DNA from: Chryseobacterium populi
GTDB lineage: Bacteria; Bacteroidota; Bacteroidia; Flavobacteriales; Weeksellaceae
Assembly: GCF_000282115.1 (NCBI RefSeq)
Contig: NZ_AKJY01000014.1
Coordinates: 62,001 to 126,000 of the forward strand
Length of the DNA: 64,000 nucleotides
Direction: 5' to 3'
Shown here: positions 1 to 8,700 of the stretch, one piece after another
Position numbering within the stretch: position 1 is the stretch's first letter
How the letters are laid out: each line of letters begins with the position of its first letter
Notes under the pieces: model-generated
Seen by the model: the letters and a program-made list of their open reading frames with translations, nothing else
What the model was told of the DNA's origin: nothing
The model's database searches: none
Translations under genes and position numbers: made by a program

Positions 1-2
1 AT

Positions 3-968
3 TTTGAAAAAGGACTTCGTACTCTTAAAACAATCGATAGCTCAGCATTCGATAACCTTACCAACGCCTGGATCAATGACGAGACAGAAGGTCCTTTTTT
101 ATGGCGGGAAACGGCAAAAGGACTGCTTGGGATTAACCAGCTTACCGTTGAATTTATTAAGTACATCAAACAGATCGATGTAAACAAGCCCAACCTGAGA
201 ACAGACAGAGACAGTTTTGTTCATATCCTGAACCGGTTTTTGCAATGGACCCATGATGCCTACACTATCTTTGTGAGAAACAGCTCCAAAAGAAATGGCG
301 GCTACGGAAGGAAAGAATACTTCAGCGATCTCCTGCTTTCCACTGCCCTGAATATTCTCAATGAATTATTTGCTGCCCAAACAGGAGTAAAAGACAGTTA
401 TATCTTAACTTTATTGGCCAGGATATTTGCAGAAAGCTCAGGATTAACGGATACTATTGAAATTAACTCATGGTCACCGAAACATCAGACCAAAGGATTA
501 AGCATACAGGATATCAATATCACCCGGTTTGATCCTTACCACAGACGCAATAAAAAAGCAGCCTGTGAAAATTTCATCAACGGAACAATCCGGGCAATGC
601 AAAACAGAAACCTGGAAGAACTTCTGATGAGATTGTTCAGCCAGTTTGTAAAACCCGGGCTTTTAACCAAAATTTATTGGGGATTCCACGGTGCAGAGGT
701 TTATTTTACAGGAGAAACGGATACTCAAATCAAAAGATTAAGAAAAAGCTTTGGAGTTTATCTGGAGCTGGTAAAACAGTATCACGCCAATCTTGTAACG
801 GAAGATGATGAGAAAAAGATCCCGGATATGATCAAAAGACCAGGTACGGTTCCTTATCTGGCAATGGCTTCTCACAGCCTGAGCCATACCCAGTTCTGGC
901 CGGAAGTGGAAGCCGGATTGAAAGAAGCATTCAGTTCCGGAGCAAATCCAGGCTACAAAAAGAAATAA
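3..968 (+). CDS. Unrecognised protein, C-terminal part (5' end outside window)
   Basis: The frame is open from base 3 to the stop at 966-968, so the ATG at 240 is probably internal: 79 in-frame sense codons precede it. The visible 321 residues look soluble, with no signal peptide or membrane segment. They carry helical stretches, a His/Arg/Lys-rich patch (DPYHRRNKKA) and a basic GYKKK tail. I do not recognise a family. The gene ends 3 bp before a small membrane protein and lies shortly upstream of the T6SS tube gene, so it may be a component or accessory of the T6SS-iii locus. That is inferred from position only. Confidence 0.6.
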   Translation, partial: FEKGLRTLKTIDSSAFDNLTNAWINDETEGPFLWRETAKGLLGINQLTVEFIKYIKQIDVNKPNLRTDRDSFVHILNRFLQWTHDAYTIFVRNSSKRNGGYGRKEYFSDLLLSTALNILNELFAAQTGVKDSYILTLLARIFAESSGLTDTIEINSWSPKHQTKGLSIQDINITRFDPYHRRNKKAACENFINGTIRAMQNRNLEELLMRLFSQFVKPGLLTKIYWGFHGAEVYFTGETDTQIKRLRKSFGVYLELVKQYHANLVTEDDEKKIPDMIKRPGTVPYLAMASHSLSHTQFWPEVEAGLKEAFSSGANPGYKKK

Positions 969-971
969 GCT

Positions 972-1307
972 ATGAAACAGACCTTGAAAATTATTCTGTT
1001 TGCAGTAATCATATTCATTCTATCAGCAATAGCAGTAACCACCTGGTATATTGCTGAAATAGGTGCTTATGAAGATAACATCGGTTTTGCATCCATTAAA
1101 AATGTATTATTCAGGTTTGGTATTGTCGGGGCAATTCCTTGTACGGTAATATTAACAGCAGGGTATATCTCATTTTTGAAAATTAAAAAAACTTGGTTAC
1201 TAGGAGCCATTATCGTCATATTAGGATTTTTACTTTATCTTTCCTCATTATGGTTTCTATGGTATATGAGTATCCGGAGCCTGGTTAAAGATCCTTTTGC
1301 AGGATGA
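972..1307 (+). CDS. Small integral membrane protein, unknown function
   Basis: A 111-residue protein, mostly hydrophobic, with about three membrane segments (roughly residues 5-27, 45-68 and 75-98). There is no recognised motif. It starts 3 bp after the upstream stop, so the two genes are probably cotranscribed, and a hairpin terminator follows 37 bp after its stop. Since it closes the transcription unit just before the secretion tube gene, an accessory role in the secretion locus is possible, but nothing in the sequence proves it. Confidence 0.6.
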   Translation: MKQTLKIILFAVIIFILSAIAVTTWYIAEIGAYEDNIGFASIKNVLFRFGIVGAIPCTVILTAGYISFLKIKKTWLLGAIIVILGFLLYLSSLWFLWYMSIRSLVKDPFAG

Positions 1308-1343
1308 ATTAATCATTGTAGATAAAAGTTTAATTTACATAAT

Positions 1344-1373
1344 AAAGAGCTGTGATTTTTCATAGCTCTTTTA
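1344..1373 (+). terminator. Hairpin terminator after the small membrane protein
   Basis: An 11-bp stem (1344-1354 with 1362-1372, one G-T pair) closes a short T-rich loop and runs into T residues. It separates the upstream unit from the hcp promoter region. Confidence 0.7.
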
Positions 1374-1556
1374 AGTTTGTTTTCTTGGAAAAGGATATTA
1401 TATTTTAAGATCAGGTTCCTAATTCTTGTTAATTTCTCCTTAATATTTTGTTAATATTTCCCTTTTTAGTGTGAAAATTAATTTATATTTTATATATTTT
1501 TCCTGTATTAAGTATCTGATTTTAATTGCTTTATATGTATTATTATTTCTAATATA

Positions 1557-1590
1557 GTAGAATTACTACATCAGATCGTAGAATTACTAC
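1557..1590 (+). promoter_or_regulatory. Paired 13-bp direct repeats upstream of hcp, operator-like
   Basis: GTAGAATTACTAC occurs twice without mismatch, at 1557-1569 and 1578-1590, with a period of exactly 21 bp (about two helix turns). Each copy is an imperfect palindrome, GTAG-N5-CTAC. The pair sits 50-83 bp upstream of the hcp -7 element, where an activator would bind. Two direct repeats about 21 bp apart is also the layout of LytTR-type regulator sites, but I cannot identify the binding protein. Confidence 0.55.
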
Positions 1591-1639
1591 AAAAACTGAG
1601 ATTAGTGTTTAAAAACTTTCAGGTTAAAAATAAGGGGTA

Positions 1640-1647
1640 TATATTTG
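1640..1647 (+). promoter_or_regulatory. -7 promoter element of hcp (TATATTTG)
   Basis: The sequence fits the Bacteroidota -7 consensus TAnnTTTG. Transcription would begin near 1654, giving a leader of about 47 nt before the hcp ATG. No good -33 TTG box is seen, which fits activator dependence. Confidence 0.6.
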
Positions 1648-1700
1648 CTATATAATCAATCACCAAATCACAAAATATTAACGATTAAAATTTACAAATC

Positions 1701-2120
1701 ATGGCAGCAAATTCAAGAGGAATCTTAAAATTCAACGGCGGCGAAGGTCAGAAATTATTAAAGCTTAACTACAGCGTATCAAGATCAACAGATGTATCCG
1801 GTAGAGTAGCATCAGATCCTTCCAATGCATTGATCAAAATTACAGTGGAAGCTACAGAAAAATCTGATATTCTGGAAAGCTTACTCAACGGAAAATATAA
1901 GCCTACAACAGGTGAAATTACATTCAACAAATCTCACGAAGAAGGTACATTAATTACCCTTAAATGGGAGAACGGATATGTAATTCAGCATGAAGTAGAC
2001 TTCGACGCAGTTGATGAAAACAGCATGCTGATCAGCTTCGTAGTAAGTGCTGAGACAATCGATTATGGATTGGCTTCTTATGCAGGTATCTGGCCTGGAG
2101 GAGGAAGTAGTAACAGCTAA
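1701..2120 (+). CDS. tssD: T6SS-iii secretion tube protein TssD/Hcp
   Basis: A 139-residue protein whose length and sequence fit the Bacteroidota Hcp family (TssD). Hexameric rings of Hcp stack into the inner tube that is propelled out of the cell with VgrG and effectors. It begins with the family pattern of Ala, Ser, Arg and Gly followed by a short beta strand, and it ends in a Gly/Ser tail after IWPGG. It stands as its own transcription unit, with an upstream -7 element, paired operator-like repeats and a strong terminator. This is common for Hcp, which is needed in large amounts. Sheath, baseplate and membrane genes are not in this window. Confidence 0.9.
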   Translation: MAANSRGILKFNGGEGQKLLKLNYSVSRSTDVSGRVASDPSNALIKITVEATEKSDILESLLNGKYKPTTGEITFNKSHEEGTLITLKWENGYVIQHEVDFDAVDENSMLISFVVSAETIDYGLASYAGIWPGGGSSNS

Positions 2121-2153
2121 AACTCAAATCATCTTAGTAAAAAATAAATTGGT

Positions 2154-2203
2154 ACAGAATAGTGCACTCATTAAGAGTATACTATTCTGTTTTTTTCTTT
2201 TTT
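2154..2203 (+). terminator. Strong hairpin terminator after hcp
   Basis: Arms ACAGAATAGT (2154-2163) and ACTATTCTGT (2181-2190) pair perfectly, with further ACTC/GAGT pairing inside the loop. A T tract broken by one C follows (2191-2203). Confidence 0.85.
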
Positions 2204-2234
2204 GAAACCGATATCTGAAAATATTTTATAGAAT

Positions 2235-2255
2235 AAACCTGGCGATCAGGTTTTT
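2235..2255 (+). terminator. Second hairpin with T tract between hcp and vgrG
   Basis: A 7-bp stem, AAACCTG/CAGGTTT, with a GCGAT loop followed by TTTTT. It could be a backup hcp terminator or an attenuator in the vgrG leader. It lies upstream of the chosen vgrG start and outside the protein. Confidence 0.5.
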
Positions 2256-2351
2256 ATGCATGAAATTCAGATAAGAATAAAAATATTATCTGGTACTATC
2301 CAAATAATAATACTAATACACGATTCCATTACAATTAAAAAAAGTAAGGTT

Positions 2352-4514
2352 ATGTTTCAGGATGATAATGCTCCAAAAACTCCTGCTCCCAAAATCGGAA
2401 AAACTTCTGTAACCAAACAAATGGGAGAAGTGGCAAAAACACAAGCGATAAATAAAGCAGGAGAAAAGATTCAGGAAAAAACAAAAGGAAAAACTCAAAA
2501 AGGAACTCAGAAACTGGTACAGGCACAGTCTTATGCAGGAGGTGCACAAAATACTTCCAATATGTTTATGAATCAGGTTCTACAGCCTAATACCCCTGAT
2601 TTTGTAGAAGACAAAGTATGGTCTCAGCAGCCGACTTCCAAAATACACAACGCAAAAGCGATTCCTGAAAGTCAGATTATGGGAATCAACCGTGTTGTTA
2701 AACTTGAAATTGTGATCGAAGGAAAAATCGTAAAACATTTCAAACATTTCAAATTAAAACAGAGTGCAGTCAGGCATCATGAATTTGATTTAATGCTCGC
2801 CCACGATACCCTGGGAAGTGCTGAAAATCATAATCTGGAAGAGGCACAAAGCTTTTTGGGAAAGCGGATCACAGTGGTTTTTAAATATAAGGATATTGAA
2901 GACGGCCCGGAAAGGAACTTTGTTGGGGTAATCACAGAAGTTGGGTTCAGCCAGGAAAAAGGAAGCCTGGGAAATATTGTCCTCACAGGATACAGCCCGA
3001 CAGCTCTTTTGGATGCGGCTCCTCACATTCAAAGTTTTGGTGGAGCACAGGAAATAAGCCTGAATAATATTGCAGATCAGGTAATAAAAGAAGGTTTAGG
3101 CCAAAATAAATTTGATTTCAGGGTAGACTGCCAGCATGGTAATGTATCTTACAGCTCTCAATACGAAGAAACACATTACAATTATCTGGCAAGAATGGCT
3201 GAAGCATATGGAGAACAATTCTATTATGATGGTGAAGTTCTTCATTTCGGAAAGCTTCCACCTCAGGAACAGCCCGTGAAGCTTACTTACGGAAGCAGTG
3301 TGCAGGATGTGAAAATAAGGATGAAGGCACAGCATGTAAACCCATCTTTTTATGGCTATAACAGCAGTAAGAATGAAAAGTTGACTACTGGAAGTTCAAA
3401 AATAAATCATACCTCGGATATTGCGAAACGTGCTTACGAAATCTCTGAAAAAACTTTTACAACCCCGTCTTTAAGAGTGGCCCCGATAAAAGCAGCTTCT
3501 TTTATGGATGTAGAGGTTTCTCAAAAAGGGACAGCAGGGAGTAAAGCTTCGGATGTCTTTGTAACTTCAGGAACAACTACTGTTCCGTTTTTATATCCGG
3601 GATGTATCGCAGATATTGAAATGCGGAAAACAGATACTAATGAAACTTCCTATTTCACTAAATTAATGATCACAGACGTGAATCATGAAGTGGATGCAAG
3701 AGGGTATTATACAGGAACCTTTGATGCTATTGCTTCAGATACGGGTTTCATTCCACGTCCTGAATTTCAGAATCCTAAAGCAGATGCTCAGTTTGCAAAA
3801 GTGATTTCAAATACCGACCCGCTAAACCAGGGAAGAATACAGGTACAGTTCGACTGGCAGAACGGTTCAACCACAACGGAATTTATCCGAGTAATGACAC
3901 CCGATGCCGGAAGTAGTGAGAAAGTAGGTAAAAACCGTGGATTTATGGCTATTCCGGAAGTTGGAGATCAGGTGGTTGTCAATTTTGCCCATCAGCACCC
4001 CGACCGTCCTTTTGTGATGGGTGGAATGTTCCACGGGGGAATCGGTGGCGGTGGCGGAACCGGAAATAATATCAAAAGCTTAAGCAGTAAAAGTGGTCAT
4101 ACTGTAAGTCTTGATGACGGCGGCGGAATTACCATCAGAGATAAAGACCAGAACAATATGTTCCTGGACGGAGCCGGAAAGATCAGTGTTGAAAGTAAAG
4201 AATCAATTACACTGACCTGCGGTGAGAGCTCTATTTTTATGGATAAGGCCGGAAATATTGTCATCAAAGGAAAAGAAATTTTTGTGCAGGGTGACAACAT
4301 TGGTGTCAGCGGGACGGCAAGCGTTGGAATTGGTGTTGGGCCGGAGGGCGGTGAGCCTACGTCCGGAATCGGTATTGAATCAACTACCCTGGATGTCGGA
4401 ACAACTACCCTTTCAATGGGAGCAAAAACTGAAGCTAATTTAAGCAGTGCGAAAATCAATATCGGAGGCGGAAGTGAAACCAATATCGTAAGTGGAACCG
4501 TAAAACTGAATTAA
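2352..4514 (+). CDS. tssI: T6SS spike protein VgrG (TssI)
   Basis: This is the trimeric spike tip that caps the Hcp tube and carries effectors. I start it at ATG 2352 (720 residues). The open frame reaches back to 2256, but those extra codons are AT-rich with no coding character and lie beside a hairpin. In order there are: a Lys/Gln/Thr-rich N-terminal extension (about residues 1-85), a gp27-like base (about 105-450), a gp5-like OB fold (about 475-565) containing NQGRIQVQF and PDRPFVMGGMFHG, and a Gly-rich beta-helix-like needle to the end. No toxin domain is fused to the C-terminus. The TPR and Rhs genes follow within 6 and 18 bp, so VgrG is probably the dedicated carrier of that effector. 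Confidence 0.93.
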   Translation: MFQDDNAPKTPAPKIGKTSVTKQMGEVAKTQAINKAGEKIQEKTKGKTQKGTQKLVQAQSYAGGAQNTSNMFMNQVLQPNTPDFVEDKVWSQQPTSKIHNAKAIPESQIMGINRVVKLEIVIEGKIVKHFKHFKLKQSAVRHHEFDLMLAHDTLGSAENHNLEEAQSFLGKRITVVFKYKDIEDGPERNFVGVITEVGFSQEKGSLGNIVLTGYSPTALLDAAPHIQSFGGAQEISLNNIADQVIKEGLGQNKFDFRVDCQHGNVSYSSQYEETHYNYLARMAEAYGEQFYYDGEVLHFGKLPPQEQPVKLTYGSSVQDVKIRMKAQHVNPSFYGYNSSKNEKLTTGSSKINHTSDIAKRAYEISEKTFTTPSLRVAPIKAASFMDVEVSQKGTAGSKASDVFVTSGTTTVPFLYPGCIADIEMRKTDTNETSYFTKLMITDVNHEVDARGYYTGTFDAIASDTGFIPRPEFQNPKADAQFAKVISNTDPLNQGRIQVQFDWQNGSTTTEFIRVMTPDAGSSEKVGKNRGFMAIPEVGDQVVVNFAHQHPDRPFVMGGMFHGGIGGGGGTGNNIKSLSSKSGHTVSLDDGGGITIRDKDQNNMFLDGAGKISVESKESITLTCGESSIFMDKAGNIVIKGKEIFVQGDNIGVSGTASVGIGVGPEGGEPTSGIGIESTTLDVGTTTLSMGAKTEANLSSAKINIGGGSETNIVSGTVKLN

Positions 4515-4519
4515 TACTG

Positions 4520-5779
4520 ATGAATCCGGTAGATTTGGAGTTGGTAAAATTAAAAAGACAGTGGCAGAATGTCGTTTCAAAAAACGATGAAAAACCAATG
4601 TTGATCTGTTTAGGAGAGAAACATGAAACGGAGCTTTTTGACGGATTTATAAAATCAAGACTGTCTGAGGATGATGATGGGGAAGATATTTTTTTAATCC
4701 ATTATCAGGAATTTAACGGGATGACCTCTTTCGGACAGACGTTGCTGGATGAATGGAAAGAATTTTATGAATTATTGGAGAAAAGTGAAGAAAATATCCC
4801 GCAATGGGAATTAAATGTTACTGATCAGGCATTCAAAACAGACGCCTGTAAAGCATTTTTCCCTTTACTGGAACTAAAGAAAAGCTTTCCCAATATTCAG
4901 AATTCGAGGATCTACTTGTATATCGCTCCGGTGCGGATCAGTGATATTGAAGAACTGTCACTGTGGGTGAAAGAATGGTGCAGTATCTGTGAAAATTCAG
5001 GAAATAAAGATATTAAGCTCGTTTGGGCAGAGCATCATACCTATAAAACGTTACCCGAAAATTCTTCAGCATACAGTTTCAGGGTTGAAGTTGATATTCA
5101 TCAGTTAATGCAAAACACAGCAGCACATACGAACCGAAAGAAGAACAGTGCAGATACTGATTTTCAGCAACAGATTCTTACGGCGAGCAATCATTTGAGT
5201 AAAGGACGTTATAAAGAAGCGGAACATTCTCTCAGAACTGCTGTAAAATTAGCCAAAGAACAAAAAAATAAACAGGGTGAAATCTCTGCTTATTTTATGC
5301 TGACTCAGGCTTATATTGCCGACAAAAAAAAAGAAAGGGCAGAAGATACCTACCGCACCATATTCGAAGAAGTTGAACCCAATTCTCCACTGGAGGTTCA
5401 GATGTATATGAATTATGGAAGTTATTTACTGGGAAATTCAAAAAAAAAGAAAGGAGAAAAGGTTTTTGAAAAAGCAGCGGAAGTTGCCCTGGCAATTGGT
5501 GAATATGCAATGGTTATTGAATGTTACAGAATTATAGGAACATTAAATGATACCATTTTAACCAAAGATACAATGATCGGGTATTTCGAAAAATGCCTTG
5601 AAATAGCAAAACTGATGGAACCTTCAGTACTGGAACAAAGCAGTCTGAAGTTTGTAGCATCCATGCTGATGATAAAATATGAAGATGACAAAGACAAAAA
5701 ATCAACGTTGGATAACGAAATGAAAAATTATTTTGGCGACGGCTGGATGGTGAGTGTGGAAAAGCCAAAATACGGATAA
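4520..5779 (+). CDS. TPR protein between VgrG and Rhs; candidate effector adaptor/chaperone
   Basis: A 419-residue soluble protein with no signal peptide. The N-terminal half (about 1-215) is a mixed alpha/beta region I do not recognise; it holds an acidic loop (EDDDGED) and several Trp residues. The C-terminal half (about 220-390) is a run of helix pairs with TPR spacing and signatures such as GRYKEAEHSLRTA and KGEKVFEKAAEVA. It lies 6 bp after vgrG and 18 bp before the Rhs effector gene. Effector-specific adaptors are often encoded in this position (for example DUF4123 or DUF1795 proteins in Proteobacteria), but this is neither of those families. Loading or stabilising the Rhs effector on VgrG is an inference from context and the TPR fold. 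Confidence 0.65.
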   Translation: MNPVDLELVKLKRQWQNVVSKNDEKPMLICLGEKHETELFDGFIKSRLSEDDDGEDIFLIHYQEFNGMTSFGQTLLDEWKEFYELLEKSEENIPQWELNVTDQAFKTDACKAFFPLLELKKSFPNIQNSRIYLYIAPVRISDIEELSLWVKEWCSICENSGNKDIKLVWAEHHTYKTLPENSSAYSFRVEVDIHQLMQNTAAHTNRKKNSADTDFQQQILTASNHLSKGRYKEAEHSLRTAVKLAKEQKNKQGEISAYFMLTQAYIADKKKERAEDTYRTIFEEVEPNSPLEVQMYMNYGSYLLGNSKKKKGEKVFEKAAEVALAIGEYAMVIECYRIIGTLNDTILTKDTMIGYFEKCLEIAKLMEPSVLEQSSLKFVASMLMIKYEDDKDKKSTLDNEMKNYFGDGWMVSVEKPKYG

Positions 5780-5796
5780 TCTCAAATTAAAATATC

Positions 5797-8700
5797 ATGG
5801 CAGATCAGAATAAATCTAAAATAAAGAAAATACGGGTTACAAAGCCAGATATGAATCCGGACCGGTCCCTGAGTGTTTCTGCAGACGTGACATCGTTCAG
5901 CATGGAAAAAACCACACAGGGCTGGAAAAACGGAATGAAAAATAATTTTGAATCGCTGAATCCGGTTTCCATGGCAAAATCTGTTGTTGGGGGAGATGAA
6001 GGGCAGTCACAGTCAGGTGGTGGCGGTGGCGGCGAAACTTCTGTAACGGCAGAAAAAGCGGCACCCAAAAGTAAAGTTAAATTAATTAAGGTAAATACAC
6101 CTGCCATTACCCCTACGGCAATTCAGCATACCAGTAAACATTTTGATATTGTGCTGGCGATCGATATCCACTGGACATTGATTCCGCCACCACCCTCATT
6201 CATGTTGATTCCGTTGCCCTTACCGCATCCTTTTATCGGGATCGTTTTTGATGTAATGGATTATATTAAATTTAACATTCCGATTCCGCAGTTTATCAGA
6301 AATTTAAAACCAAACCTTCCTGAAAGTATTCCGATGGGAGGTTCAATATATGTTCACGGAAGACACAAAGCCACCACGACGACTAGTGTAATGGGGGTTG
6401 TAATTCCTTTCAGGCACGTAACCTCTCTGATTCCTGTTTACATTATTCCTTTTCCTCAGGAAGCTCCGCATGAAGGCGAAGTGTATTACGGAGCCCAGAC
6501 AGTTCTGGCACAAGGAAGTAAAATGAGCGGAAATCAGCCACAGCAGGTTTTGACCTGTATGGGATTGCCTTTTGGGATGACCATGCTTCCGGCTATGCCT
6601 GATAAACCAAAGAAAAATCCATTGGCTTATTTTGCATTTTATAATAATTTTTCCAGTATGTATATTCAGATCAATACAGGCGGGCCTGTACTGGTGGGTG
6701 GAGCTTTTGTACCGCACGTGTATACTCCGGGAGAAATGCTGATGCGTTTTGCCGGAATGGCTTTAATGCGCGGTTTGACAAAAAGTTTAGGAAAAGGAGT
6801 TACTAAATTTAATCACTTTTTACAAGGAAAATTCGGGAAAACGAATCCTGTTTCCAGGGTTTTATGTAAAGTAGGTTTAGAACCGGTCAATTTTGCATCA
6901 GGCGCCATGTTATTTGAATGGGATGACTTCAATATTGAAGCAGGAACACCTTTACAATGGACAAATGTCTGGTACAGTGACAGACCCTATACCAAAGGAA
7001 TGCTGGGAAATGGTATTTTCAATTCTCATGATCTTTACATTGTTCCGGATGAAGGAGATGAGGTTGCCGCATGGGTTCATCCCGAAGAATTGCAGCCAAT
7101 GCCAATTCCGGTTCCGCCGGTTGGAGAAGAACTGACCTATTACAGAAGCCGGAAAATCTGGCAGTACAGACCCAATAGTTCTGTCTGGATCATAAGAAAA
7201 GGTACTGATATTTATACTTATAAACGTTTCCATCATATTACGGAAGGAAGTATTTTTAAAGTAATTCATATCGAATATGGCGACGGAACAACCCGGGAAT
7301 ATGATTATCAGGAAGAAAATATTGTTTTAAAAAGCATTAAAGATGTTAAAAGCGGTTTCAGTATAGAAACGACTCTTCATCCTGAGCTCAAAAAAGTTTC
7401 GGAAGTTTATTATTGTTATAAAAACCAAAGAGATTTGCAGGTTCGTTACCATTACGATGAACGCGGAAATCTTACCCATGTCTGGGATATTCATAAAAAA
7501 GCTATCATATTTGAATATGATGGCGAAAACCGGGTAATCCGCAGAACCAACAGAAATGAAATGAGCTATCATTGGGAGTATGATAAAAAAAGCAGGGTAG
7601 TTCATACAAAAGGCCTGGAAGGTTTTATGGAAGGACTTTTAAATTATAATGAAGAAGAAGGTTATACCGAAGTTGTTTATCCGAAACAGGATAATAAAAC
7701 CGAAAGGTATTATTACGATGAAGATCTTCTGGTGTACAAGCAGGTTGACGGTGAAGGAGGAGAAACCTGGTATGATTATACTTCTCACAACGAATTAAAA
7801 ATGACAGGAACTCCAGAAGGAAGAGTTCAGGGATATACGTATGACGAATTCGGAAATATTAAAATTTTTCACACACCTGATGGAGAAGAATACCATTACC
7901 AGTACAATGAATTCGGACAGATTATCGCCCGTTTTTCACCTTCCGGAACTTCTGAAACATGGAATTATGATGAAGAAGGAAGATTAATAAGCTATACAGA
8001 TCCAACGGAAGAAACGGTTAGTTATCATTATTTTAATGATGAGAAACTTCCTGAAAGCAGTACAAAGCAGTACATTGAAACGCATTACGAGTACAACAAC
8101 AGAAATCAGATCACAAGATTAACCAACAATATTGGTGGTGAACAATACTGGAAGTATGATGAATACGGAAGATTATTGATGTTCAGCCCGCGACCTTTGA
8201 ACAGAACACTTTGGAATCGTGATAAAATGGGGCGTGTAATTGAGGTTAATGAACAGGGACAACTACCTTTAAAACTTCGTTACGATGCTTACGATTTACC
8301 AATTTATGCAACAGATGGAAGAGCTGAATGGCTAATGAGTTATACACCGATGGGAAGCCTGAAACGTCAGGTTCGCAGAAACGCCCTGACTTTAAAAAAA
8401 GAAGAAACTTTGGTGTTTGGCTATAATGCTTATGAAAACCTGATGAGTATTACCAATGAGAAAGGTGAAGTCTACCGGTTTGAAAGAAATAATAATAACG
8501 AAATTATTGGCGAAACCGGCTTTGACGGACAACAAAAATTCTTTATTAGAGATAAAGACGGATTGGTTACTCAAACCCGGAACCCGAATGGGAAAAATGT
8601 TTTTTATGAATATGATTTAGGAGGAAGATTAACACAGACTCATTATCCCGACGGAACCTGGGAAGCTTATCAGTATGATACTTCAGGAATGCTGATCAAA

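Noticed and set aside
4097-4483. 128-codon minus-strand open frame inside vgrG
   Set aside because: It mirrors the repetitive Gly-rich needle region of VgrG; no promoter, no family features, and VgrG is certain.
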